Assembly (NCBI RefSeq): GCF_002980575.1 | Contig: NZ_PVBS01000003.1 | Coordinates: forward strand, 186,001 to 250,000 | Reading direction: 5' to 3' | Length of the DNA: 64,000 bases | Source: Sphingobacterium gobiense | Lineage (GTDB): Bacteria; Bacteroidota; Bacteroidia; Sphingobacteriales; Sphingobacteriaceae | The notes under the pieces: model-generated | Databases searched by the model: none | Told to the model about the DNA's origin: nothing | The model's input: only the letters and a program-made list of their open reading frames with translations | In this document: positions 1-7,028 of the stretch, in pieces | How the letters are laid out: each line of letters begins with the position of its first letter | Position numbering within the stretch: the first letter of the stretch is position 1 | Position numbers and translations under genes: made by a program

Positions 1-274
1 CAACTTCCGTATATTCGTTTTTTAATATAGGACCTATCCCATCGCTCGTAAGGGCCATATCCATTTTGCTTTCACCGATATGGATATGTGTATTTAGACG
101 AACGATACGATCCGCCTGGGTATGGAACTTATCATAACTAAGTTCGTCAAAAACATAGGTCGTGATAAATATAAAGCCGGCAAGTCCGAATGAAAGCCCA
201 ATAATATTGAGGAGGGTGAACATTCGGTTCTTTACCAGGTTACGGAAAGCAATTTTAAAAAAGTTCTTAATCAT
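1..274 (-). CDS. FtsX/MacB-like ABC transporter permease, N-terminal part (cut by window edge)
   Basis: Only the first ~91 codons are in the window, read leftwards from the ATG at 272-274. The start MIKNFFKIAFRNLVKNRM, a first membrane segment (about residues 20-42) and a following DELSYDKFH motif match the beginning of the seven complete permeases at 7741-24554, so this is an eighth member of the same family. Family role: membrane subunit of a MacB/LolCE-type ABC system that works with a separate ATPase and adaptor. No ATPase gene lies directly upstream. It has its own sigma-54-like promoter (304-318) and paired operator (374-410), the same arrangement as in front of the adaptor operon at 26.5 kb. 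The family is clear; the substrate is unknown. Confidence 0.85.
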   Translation of the reverse strand, partial: MIKNFFKIAFRNLVKNRMFTLLNIIGLSFGLAGFIFITTYVFDELSYDKFHTQADRIVRLNTHIHIGESKMDMALTSDGIGPILKNEYTEV

Positions 275-303
275 CTTGATTCGTCATGTCTGTTTCTGTC
301 AAG

Positions 304-318
304 ACAATACCTACGCCA
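304..318 (-). promoter_or_regulatory. sigma-54-like -24/-12 promoter for the edge permease
   Basis: Read on the minus strand the site is TGGCGTAGGTATTGT, with GG and TGT at the spacing of the sigma-54 consensus TGGCACN5TTGC. It lies 30 bp before the ATG at 274 and about 56 bp downstream of the paired operator at 374-410. The last C of the -12 element is T here. The assignment rests on the motif and on the same layout at two other loci. Confidence 0.55.
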
Positions 319-373
319 TGAAATTAAAGTATTGATTGTTAGTTTTTTAAGTCGTTTTTGTGAGTATTGAAGC

Positions 374-410
374 TGTTCGATATCGGACAGTGGTTGTTCG
401 ATGTCGGACA
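374..410. promoter_or_regulatory. Paired 16-bp palindromic operator (site set 1)
   Basis: Two copies of TGTTCG-N4-CGGACA, at 374-389 and 395-410, have starts 21 bp apart (two helical turns). The same motif, also paired, occurs at 26642-26679 and 27265-27301, each time upstream of a -24/-12-like element. This is what a dimeric NtrC-type activator would bind as an enhancer; the likely binder is the response regulator encoded at 28737-30107 (inference). Confidence 0.65.
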
Positions 411-424
411 GCTAGAAAACACAA

Positions 425-1588
425 TTACGTGTTCAATATCCGCCTGTATTCTTGTGCTAGCCGACTCAAACCCTCTTCTAGTAGCGCTCTGGGGCAGGCA
501 ATATTGATGCGGACGAAATGATCTCCCGCTTGGCCGTACTTTATCCCCGACTGTAACCACAAATTTTCCTGTTCAAGCAGCCTATCGGTAATCGTGGATG
601 ACGGCATATCCAAGGCAGCGCAGTCAAGCCAAACCAGATAGGTCGACTGTAGCGGAATGACCCGGAGTTGGGGAAGATGCGTCTGGCAGAAGTCCCTTAG
701 GTATTGAAAGTTTTCATATATATATTCTTTTAAACTCTCCAACCAGTTCTCTCCCTTTTCATAAGCTACAATAAGGCTGTCGATGGCAAATATATTTAAC
801 ATCGTCATTTCCCATTTCGTTAAGGTATGCTTTACCATCTTACGGAAAGACTCGTTTTCGGTAAAGAAATAAGCGACTTGTAAGCCCGCTAAGTTAAAGG
901 TTTTGGTAGGGGAGGAGAACGTCATGGAGTTTCTGGCGTAAGCTTCCCCTAAAGAAGCAAACGGGACATGTTTGAAATCTCCATACACCAAATCCGAATG
1001 GATTTCATCGGACAGCACAACGACGTTATGGCGGATGCATATGTCACCAAGCTTTAGGAGTTCCTCCCGGGTCCATACGCGGCCGACAGGATTATGGGGG
1101 TTACTAAATAAAAGTACTTTTACGGCCGGATCGGCGGCTTTTTGTTCGAGATCTTCAAAATCAATTTTATAATTTCCGTTTTCGTACAGGAGGTTATTCT
1201 CCACGAGTTCATTGTGGCTTTGTTCAACGGTTATAAAGAAATGATTGTATACCGGAGGTTGGACAATGATTTTGTCACCTTTAGAAGTTAACGCTTCCAC
1301 GGCCGCAGCAAGTGCCGGCATGACCCCAGGTGTAGCCACGATCCAGTCATTTTCCAACTGTAGTTCGTGTCTTTTCTTCCACCAATTCATAATTGCGTCA
1401 TAAAAAGCGGCTGGTGTTTCGGAGTAGCCAAACACGCCATGTGAAGCACGGTCTACTAAGGCTTGAGTTATTTCAGGAGCTGTCTTAAAATCCATATCGG
1501 CAATCCACATCGGTAGGACGTCAGGTTTAGACCATTTTACACTACCCGTGTTTGTTCTGTCAATGATTTCGTCAAAATTATAAGTCAT
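425..1588 (-). CDS. patB: PatB/MalY-type PLP-dependent cystathionine beta-lyase / aminotransferase
   Basis: The protein has 387 residues and belongs to the fold-type I PLP aminotransferase family, MalY/PatB branch. Family members cleave the C-S bond of cystathionine or cysteine conjugates in the cytoplasm. Visible marks are the N-terminal (I)DRTNTGSVKWSKPDVLPMWIADMDFKTAP segment typical of PatB, SNPHNPVGRVW, the VLSDEIHSDLVY aspartate region, and SSPTKTFNLAGLQ, which carries the PLP-binding lysine. A longer reading from 1645 adds 19 low-complexity residues. The ATG at 1586-1588 is preferred because family members start at this point and an AAGGA sequence lies about 10 bases before it. It stands alone between the edge permease and the Cas12-like gene. 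Confidence 0.88.
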   Translation of the reverse strand: MTYNFDEIIDRTNTGSVKWSKPDVLPMWIADMDFKTAPEITQALVDRASHGVFGYSETPAAFYDAIMNWWKKRHELQLENDWIVATPGVMPALAAAVEALTSKGDKIIVQPPVYNHFFITVEQSHNELVENNLLYENGNYKIDFEDLEQKAADPAVKVLLFSNPHNPVGRVWTREELLKLGDICIRHNVVVLSDEIHSDLVYGDFKHVPFASLGEAYARNSMTFSSPTKTFNLAGLQVAYFFTENESFRKMVKHTLTKWEMTMLNIFAIDSLIVAYEKGENWLESLKEYIYENFQYLRDFCQTHLPQLRVIPLQSTYLVWLDCAALDMPSSTITDRLLEQENLWLQSGIKYGQAGDHFVRINIACPRALLEEGLSRLAQEYRRILNT

Positions 1589-1671
1589 AGTATAGTTTTC
1601 CTTATTGTTGTTGTTATACAAACTTAAGGAATTACTCTTCTTCATTTTTTTCTTGATGAATCTTTCTTATA

Positions 1672-1780
1672 CTCCTTTTTCTTGATAAAAAGGAGACAAA
1701 AATCAAGACTGAGTGTGTTTTTGCTATTTTTACTTGTTTATTCCTAAACAAAATAAACTCGCTATCGCTCAAACAGTATT
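1672..1780 (-). repeat. Dispersed intergenic repeat, copy 1
   Basis: Read on the minus strand this runs AATACTGTTTGAGCGATAGC, then a GAGTTTATTTTGTTTAGGAA block, then a CAGTCTTGAT block ending in a CTTGAT...ATCAAG inverted repeat. A near copy lies on the plus strand at 27148-27255. It is a non-coding interspersed element. The rest of the gap 1646-2077 holds only short open frames without family resemblance. Confidence 0.6.
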
Positions 1781-2044
1781 TATTCATTAGCGTCTGCTTT
1801 TAATGGCATTCATGATTACTTTGTAATTTGTTTTAACGGAATAACCTTCGTAAAAATGGACACAAAAAAACACAAGGTCGTTTTATTCCACCTGATCACA
1901 ATCAATAATTTTTCGCTTTCAACTACGCAATTGCACCATCCCTTCCTTAACATCCAAGGCCGCATCCGGATGATTGAAGTATGTAGAAATACTGTTTTTG
2001 CACTATCCACTATTTCAATCATACGAAGCGGCGATTTTTTGGCA

Positions 2045-2065
2045 AACTTTTTTCTAAAAAAAGTT
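2045..2065 (-). terminator. Possible A/T hairpin after the Cas12-like gene
   Basis: Perfect 9-bp arms AACTTTTTT / AAAAAAGTT with a 3-base loop lie 13 bp beyond the stop codon of the Cas12-like gene. The stem has almost no G-C pairs and no U tract follows on the minus strand, so termination is uncertain. Confidence 0.3.
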
Positions 2066-2077
2066 GTTAAAATAAAA

Positions 2078-3172
2078 TTATTCTATGATCAGATTAATCC
2101 CCGCCATTTCGGCTTTATACCTAATTTTTTCAACCAAACCATAATAGCTCCAATTCCGAAGTAAGAATTCATCCTCCTTCGCGACTTCCTCTTTACTGCT
2201 TTGGTTGACTAAGAGTAAAGTGCCTGCCTGTGCTTTTATACAGGTGTCGATAAGACGTCGACTGTAGAGATGTAGACGACTATCCACGTAACTGATTTCC
2301 TTTTTATTGAATTGTTCGAGGCTTTTTAGCTTTTTCTTTCGCCCCTTTCCACCTTTATTGAATGCTGCTGCTCGTTGGATACGGTGGCGTGCTGCTTGGA
2401 TAGCCATCCGTCGGTAGAGGAACTCTTCTTTGTTACCGATTTGAAACTGGTCTTTGTTAATCTGCACGGTGATTGGATGCTCTACGGAGAGCGATGCCTC
2501 CGCGATAACGTGTTCCTTAAGCTCATGGTTTTTCTTTGGGAGTTCAAGCGCAAGTAATAAGAATAATTTGCCTTTCACAATCTGTAGTGAGCTGGCACAG
2601 ATCTTTATCTGGCCAATAAGTGCCCGTTGCAATAATACGCGTTTGTCCGATCGGTCTTTGCCGAGGTAGGTACGAAATGGAATCTTGAACAAGGAGAATT
2701 TAAAGTCTTTACTTTTTTCGTCGTTACTTAAATTGATCTGTTTACCGGAGAAGGGGATAGGCATGGTTTTCTTGAAATTGCGTATTGACTTTTCTCCTTT
2801 CCAATAGGCCGAGCGGTCTGTATTGAAGGTTTTGATGAGCGACATATTGATGTTAGAAAGGATATCAGACGGAATTTCGCCTTTAAAGTATCGGGATAGG
2901 ATCTTGTATGTGGTGTTCATACGGGATGTATTCAATATCCCTTCGGGATCTTTATTGTTATCGGCGAGTTTAACTTTGATATCTTCCTTTAAATAGATGA
3001 AATCTTTGATGTTTTCTTGGATGTATTGGTGTGTCAATACTAAGTTAGAACCGCGGTACACCATATCCTGCCAGGTAAACAATTTCTTAAAATAGGCAGT
3101 GCGTTTCTCTTTATCGTCGCAATCGACAAACACCTGTATTTTTCGGGTCAAAATGATCGTATCTGTAGCCAT
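2078..3172 (-). CDS. Nuclease-dead Cas12f/TnpB-like RNA-guided DNA-binding protein
   Basis: The protein has 364 residues. The N-terminus (ILTRKIQVFVDCDDKEKR...FTWQDMVYRGSN) and the middle (IRNFKKTMPIPF, PFRTYLGKDRS, GKLFLLLALELP, residues ~128-212) have the pattern of the Cas12f REC and wedge domains. The second half is a RuvC-like domain. The RuvC-I position reads ASLSVEHPI (residues 226-234) with Ser where the catalytic Asp should be. The RuvC-II position reads TLLLVNQSS (318-326) with no Glu. The protein stops at RYKAEMAGINLIIE (351-364), just before the point where Cas12f and TnpB continue into the Cys4 zinc finger and RuvC-III Asp. Cleavage is therefore not expected, while RNA-guided binding remains possible. 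It lies 13 bp downstream of the sigma-like gene on the same strand, next to CRISPR-like repeats. Alternative: a TldR-type repressor derived from TnpB. Confidence 0.82.
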   Translation of the reverse strand: MATDTIILTRKIQVFVDCDDKEKRTAYFKKLFTWQDMVYRGSNLVLTHQYIQENIKDFIYLKEDIKVKLADNNKDPEGILNTSRMNTTYKILSRYFKGEIPSDILSNINMSLIKTFNTDRSAYWKGEKSIRNFKKTMPIPFSGKQINLSNDEKSKDFKFSLFKIPFRTYLGKDRSDKRVLLQRALIGQIKICASSLQIVKGKLFLLLALELPKKNHELKEHVIAEASLSVEHPITVQINKDQFQIGNKEEFLYRRMAIQAARHRIQRAAAFNKGGKGRKKKLKSLEQFNKKEISYVDSRLHLYSRRLIDTCIKAQAGTLLLVNQSSKEEVAKEDEFLLRNWSYYGLVEKIRYKAEMAGINLIIE

Positions 3173-3185
3173 ATGGGTGTGTGTT

Positions 3186-4001
3186 TTATGCTGTCTTTTT
3201 GGTTTGCTTTATTTTTGCGTGTGCTTCTATAAAGAGCTTTTTTACGACAGCGGGATTTAAATTCAAGGTTTCAGCTATTTGGTCGAAGGAAAATTGTAGA
3301 TCGTAGCGCATGCGGAATATTTCTTCTTGCTGTTCATTGATTTCACCTTGGACCACATACTTGGAAGAACTGCTTAGCTTTTCCATTTTTTCAGCACTTT
3401 GAAAAATATGCCGTAGCGTTTCGATGGTTTTCTCGACCTGGAGGCTCACCTCGTAATCAGAGATACCACCCAAGTAATAGGCGATACGCTCATAATTGAA
3501 GCTATATTTCAAACAGAGTTGCAGAAAGAGCTGTTGTTCTTTTCGCAGGTGGGGTAGGATCTTTTCGATCTTTTGTAGTTTTTCTTTCTTTTCTTCTTCC
3601 AGCTGTTCGAGATAGACGAGATCTTGTTCTTCCTCCTCGTTCTCTAGCTCGTATCCTAATAAGAATTCTTGATAATCCTCGATACCGTCAAGCCGTAGGA
3701 GGCTGCGGTGGAATCGATTTCTGGTTTTGCTATAGAAAGCATTGATGGCGGCTTTCACCTGTGTCTTCAGAAACTGAAAAAGCTCTTCTTCGGATTATAA
3801 GTTTTCCCGAAACAACCATAATCGGAGGAATGCTTCCTGCGCGATGCTTTCCGCGACGCACACATCCTGTGTTGCTTTTTCGGTACGGAAAGCGAGATAG
3901 CCGTAATATCTTTTGTAAAAGAAATCCAGCCCTTTCTCTTGGCCATTTTGTAATAAAGCCAGATGTATGGCTGTGCTGTTTAATTTGTTTGGTTTATGCA
4001 T
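3186..4001 (-). pseudogene. ECF-type sigma factor gene interrupted by one in-frame TAA
   Basis: Reading from the ATG at 3999-4001 gives 68 residues with the look of sigma region 2 (LDFFYKRYYGYLAF, SIAQEAFLRLWLFRENL). A TAA at 3795-3797 follows. In the same frame the reading continues SEEELFQFLKTQVKAAIN and on for ~200 residues to the stop at 3186. The distal part holds the rest of region 2, an acidic linker and two helix-turn-helix segments, the last (FDQIAETLNLNPAVVKKLF) resembling region 4. So one substitution splits a ~270-residue sigma factor between regions 2.3 and 2.4. A GTG at 3756-3758 could restart a 190-residue C-terminal part. The gene sits directly upstream of the Cas12-like gene, pointing to a functional pair. 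It could be a real pseudogene, a suppressed stop or a sequence error. Confidence 0.75.
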
Positions 4002-4148
4002 CGTTCTGTTGTTGATTAGTAACCTATCCTATAACAGCTTTCCGCAGTCCCGGTGGTCTTTGCTAGTCGTTTTCAGGCAGGACTGCGTAGGCTGTTTTTA
4101 TGCGTTCGATGCGTATTGGTGTTTTTCTATTCAGGACTGTCTTATGTT

Positions 4149-4501
4149 GTTGTGTGTACATTTTTACCTGTGATTGTCAAAATCTGTTTTTGAACGGATC
4201 ACGTTCTTGTTGTGTGTGCACTTTTTAAGTGTGGTTGGTTATAAATGTTATTAAAGTGCTAATCCGGCGAACGGAGTTGTGTATACCTTTCAAAATGTGA
4301 TCTGTAACACCGGAGTATCTGGGAAAGCGTATAGTTGTGTATACCTTTCAGATTGTGGTCTGTAACACCGTGGTGGTTTTGTTCGTTTTCATAATCTGTT
4401 GTGTATACCTTTCAAATAATGGTCTGTACCCCCTCTAGAGCAACTTCAGATATCGTTAAAGATATGTTGTGCATACCTTTCAAATGGTGGTCACTGCGAG
4501 T
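4149..4501 (+). CRISPR. CRISPR-like repeat cluster 1 (degenerate, six repeats)
   Basis: Repeats of about 36 nt begin at 4149, 4209, 4276, 4334, 4398 and 4466. The better copies read GTTGTGTATACCTTTCARA, then TGTGRTCTGTAACACC. The first two are strongly decayed (GTTGTGTGTACATTTTT...). The last, at 4466, is intact at its 5' half and decayed at its 3' half, as expected for a leader-distal terminal repeat. Spacers are uneven, about 22-32 nt, and the starts are 58-68 nt apart. The array points away from the sigma/Cas12-like operon. No cas1 or cas2 gene occurs in the window. Confidence 0.65.
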
Positions 4502-4592
4502 CTAAAGAAACCATCGTGGGGAACAATGGTATTTGTAACGCTAGAATAAAAATGCCAATCCTATCGGATACTCACTGTAAGTCACTTGATCG

Positions 4593-4655
4593 TAAAAGGG
4601 TATTTAGTGAGTGGCGAATTGCCCTCACCTTACGGCGCCACAAGGAGCCTCGTTT
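4593..4655 (+). ncRNA. Structured hairpin module, copy A (candidate tracrRNA/guide scaffold)
   Basis: The segment starts with AAAAGGGTATTTAGTGAGTGG and ends with CCACAAGGAGCCTCG. It folds as GTGAG-T-GGC / GCC-CTCAC followed by a GGC/GCC hairpin. Two further copies, at 5315 and 6011, keep the outer stem although the loop bases differ. All three follow a repeat cluster or a single repeat remnant. Its role as tracrRNA is an inference. Confidence 0.45.
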
Positions 4656-4764
4656 TGATATTATTTCTTGCTTTCGCGTATTGCCAGCGTCCTCTCTGAG
4701 CACAAAAAAATGTAACGGTATAACATTGCGCAACCGCAAATATACCATGCAATGGTAGCAAACA

Positions 4765-4826
4765 GGGGGTCAAATCGTGCCATTTTTTTACGCTTTTGCC
4801 CATATTTTTGTCACAATTTGACCCCC
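4765..4826. repeat. 15-bp inverted repeat with 32-nt loop
   Basis: The left arm GGGGGTCAAATCGTG (4765-4779) and right arm CACAATTTGACCCCC (4812-4826) pair with a single mismatch. The loop is T-rich. There is no U tract right after the right arm, so a simple terminator is not obvious. It lies between hairpin copy A and the tandem repeats, outside any gene. Confidence 0.6.
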
Positions 4827-4927
4827 TCATTAACGCAACAAGGTGATTTTGTGGCTTTAGGGGTCAGAAACGCAGGTTTTAAAAGTTTGTCAAATTTATT
4901 TTTTTCACCACAAAAAATACTTTTTTC

Positions 4928-5165
4928 ACTAATAAAACTTCTTTATTGTCCACAAAAATGTTCATTTGCTTTAACAAATAAACGTGATGAACTATAAACT
5001 GATTCGTATTCCAGAAATAGAAACATAATGAACTAACAAAACTTCTTTCTTGTTTACAAAAATGTTCTTTTACTTTAACAAATAAAGGTGATGACATATA
5101 AAGCGATTGTTGCTCCAGAAATAGAAACATAATGAACTAACAAAATTTCTTTCTTGTTTATAAAA
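4928..5165. repeat. ~104-bp tandem repeat, about 2.3 copies
   Basis: The block AAAAATGTTC...TTTAACAAATAAA.GTGATGA...CCAGAAATAGAAACATAATG...AACTTCTTTCTTGTTTAC recurs with a period of 104 bp (4954, 5058) and a third partial copy ends near 5165. Short frames in it are by-products of the repeat. Function unknown. At 5245-5280 a lone sequence beginning GTTGCGTATACC may be a relic of the CRISPR-like repeat. Confidence 0.6.
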
Positions 5166-5314
5166 AATTGCTTTTGGTCTGACAGACAATTCTGTCGGCA
5201 TGCAAAAACAGCTCTTACCCCTAGAAGTGTAGCGGCAAGACTCTGTTGCGTATACCCATTGCATGGTTATCGGTTAAAGACCAGACGCTTGCAACAGCAA
5301 GAAAACTTTAAAAT

Positions 5315-5477
5315 GAAAAGGTATTTAGTGAGTGGTAAATCTCCCTCACCTCACGGCGCCACAAGGAGCCTCGTTGTTGTTTAATAGCTATGCGATACGC
5401 CTAGCTTGTATGTTATTCGTTTCATGCTCGGAAGTTTGTATTTTTTAGTTCCTAACTCCTAACCCCTGATTTCTAAC
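5315..5477 (+). ncRNA. Structured hairpin module, copy B, with leader-like sequence
   Basis: GAAAAGGTATTTAGTGAGTG begins the module; the hairpin is GTGAG-T-GG / CC-CTCAC. The following ~120 bp (GTTGTTTAATAGCTATGCGA, then a stretch rich in CTAACTCCTAA words) is nearly identical to that after copy C at 6011, and both run straight into a repeat whose 5' half is lost. The AAAGGTAT at the front can pair with ATACCTTT in the 5' half of the CRISPR-like repeat, as an anti-repeat would; the match is only 8 nt, so this is tentative. Confidence 0.45.
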
Positions 5478-6004
5478 TCCTAAATAGCCTTTCACAATGT
5501 GGTCAGTAACACCAGAGTTCACTCCTTCCGAAAAGTTAACCAAGTTGTGTATACCTTTCAAAATGTGGTTAGTAACACCGTCAGTAACGTTATTCTGGCG
5601 AACACTTTAGTTGTGTATACCTTTCAAAATGTGGTTAGTAACACCATTCCATGATGCCTGCCACGCCATGATTGAGTTGTGTATACCTTTCAAAATGTGG
5701 TTAGTAACACCTGTACCACTTTCCGCCACATTGCCCCGTAAGTTGTGTATACCTTTCAAAATGTGGTTAGTAACACCATTTAGTATTGACAACATAAATA
5801 AAGCCTGGTTGTGCATACCTTTCAAAATATGATTATTGACTCACGCCGACCTCTTGCCGAATATTGACATACAAGGAGTGTACAGTTCCACAAAGACTGA
5901 CAATTGTGCATACCTTTCATATTGTGGTCTGTGACGGCTGTTTTGATATTCAAGGTCGGTTTAGCAGAGTTGTGTATACCTTTCAAAACATTGAAAGATA
6001 ATTA
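5478..6004 (+). CRISPR. CRISPR-like array 2 (main array)
   Basis: Repeats start at 5478 (5' half decayed), 5544, 5610, 5676, 5742, 5808, 5903 and 5969. The four at 5544-5777 are identical over 36 nt: GTTGTGTATACCTTTCAAAA followed by TGTGGTTAGTAACACC. From 5478 to 5808 the period is exactly 66 nt with five unique 30-nt spacers (5514, 5580, 5646, 5712, 5778). The repeats at 5808 and 5969 are decayed in their 3' half. The stretch 5844-5902 has probably lost a repeat. I found no convincing match of any spacer elsewhere in the window by eye. Confidence 0.85.
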
Positions 6005-6010
6005 CGTAAA

Positions 6011-6167
6011 GAAAAGGTATTTAGTGAGTGGGAAATGCCCTCACCCTACGGCGCTACAAGGAGCCTCGTTGTTGTTTAATAGCTATGCGATACGCCTAGC
6101 TTGTATGTTATTCGCTTCATGCTCGAAAATTTGTATTTTTAGTTTCCTAGTCCCTAACTCCTAATCC
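6011..6167 (+). ncRNA. Structured hairpin module, copy C, with leader-like sequence
   Basis: It starts 7 bp after the last repeat of array 2 with the same GAAAAGGTATTTAGTGAGTG as copy B and has the hairpin GTGAG-T-GG / CC-CTCAC at 6024-6044. The whole unit of hairpin, leader and 5'-truncated repeat (about 192 bp) is a duplicate of 5315-5513. The conserved stem with variable loop supports an RNA structure. Confidence 0.45.
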
Positions 6168-6337
6168 CTAAACAGCTTTTCAAAAAATGTGGTCAGTAAC
6201 ACCACTACCCTACGTGTCGCTTTTTCAATTAACGTTGTGCATGCCTTTCAAATTGTTATCTGTGCCCTTCCCTTCTCCTTGTCTCCATCAGGTATCACCA
6301 CGTTGCGCATACCTTTTTCAATAGCTCAGAAGCATGT
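6168..6337 (+). CRISPR. CRISPR-like cluster 3 (short)
   Basis: A repeat lacking its 5' half (6168-6203, ending TGTGGTCAGTAACACC) is followed by a 30-nt spacer, a repeat at 6234-6269 (GTTGTGCATGCCTTTCAAA...), a 32-nt spacer and a terminal repeat at 6302 that keeps only GTTGCGCATACCTTT. The rest, 6338-7028, has no gene I can support. It is A/T-rich, and minus-strand words near 6790-6930 may be relics of a lost gene. Confidence 0.65.
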
Positions 6338-7028
6338 GGGCGCAACTTTAGACCTGAGAATCTTTTGACAGCGGACAGCTTTCATTTTTTTTTACTCCCA
6401 CAATATTATAAATAAATAAAACACCAATACGTCAAAGAACAACGTGATTCCCGATATGGCTATTGCCATAATGAAAGGCATACCCAAGTCACGCCACTTT
6501 ATATGGCAAGAGAATCGAAAAATACGTTATGGAATCCTATATGTTTCTAATTGGTTTTCTACTTATGCACATACGCTTTGCATGCATATAGGACAAAAAA
6601 TACTGAAACCGGTTGTTGCTTATTAAACCGGAGACTTGATAATATTTCTGTAACTAAACTTGGTTGTCATACAATAAAGTTAGTTGGTTCATGGTCAAAT
6701 ATACAACAGTTTTTATTTTAAAGCAAATTAAATGAATTTATTTTTATAGTTTTTATTTGCGCAAATAGTTTGCTGTTCAATATTTGCTATTATTATTAAG
6801 GACTTGGCGAATCGCCTTAGGCAGCTCTTCTATTTCATTACGGCCAGTTTCTGTTCGCCGTTGTTCGCAAAGCGGTAATCCATTCACCGATTTTTTTGCC
6901 GTAGTTACCGAGAAATGTAGGCGCCTGGTCTAATCGTTATTCGGTAAATCTGTACGCCGACCTACCTTTGAGATATCAAATAAGAAATAACAGAGATTAA
7001 ATATAAAACATTAAAAAACTACAGACAT

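Noticed and set aside
1816-2164. Open frames of 68 and 102 codons on opposite strands after the Cas12-like gene
   Set aside because: One overlaps the 3' end of the Cas12-like gene in antisense and neither resembles a protein family. A minus-strand stretch YFNHPDAALDVKEGMVQLRS looks protein-like but is bounded by stops and is too short to call.
3186-4001. Sigma-like gene as two independent genes
   Set aside because: Both parts are in the same frame and together make one sigma factor; a single stop codon is the simpler explanation, although separate translation of the halves is not excluded.
5607-5832. Overlapping open frames on both strands with repeated peptides
   Set aside because: They are translations of the 66-bp repeat-spacer unit (66 is divisible by 3, so frames stay open); no coding evidence.
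6204-6233. Spacer whose last bases TTCAATTAAC also occur at 33873-33882 near the ROK/MFS promoter region
   Set aside because: Only 10 A/T-rich bases match and at the distal spacer end, with no match at the 5' end that would act as seed; chance is sufficient.
6362-6378. GACAGCGGACAG as a seventh copy of the regulator operator
   Set aside because: Only the right half CGGACA is present; the left half TGTYCG is missing and there is no partner site or promoter.
6444-6626. 60-codon plus-strand frame after the arrays
   Set aside because: No homology signal, unusual composition and no promoter or ribosome site; likely chance.
6790-6970. Minus-strand fragments that read GNYGKKIGEWITALRTTANRNWP and EIEELPKAIRQVLNNN
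   Set aside because: Could be a relic of a mobile-element gene, but the pieces are in different frames and I cannot name a family.
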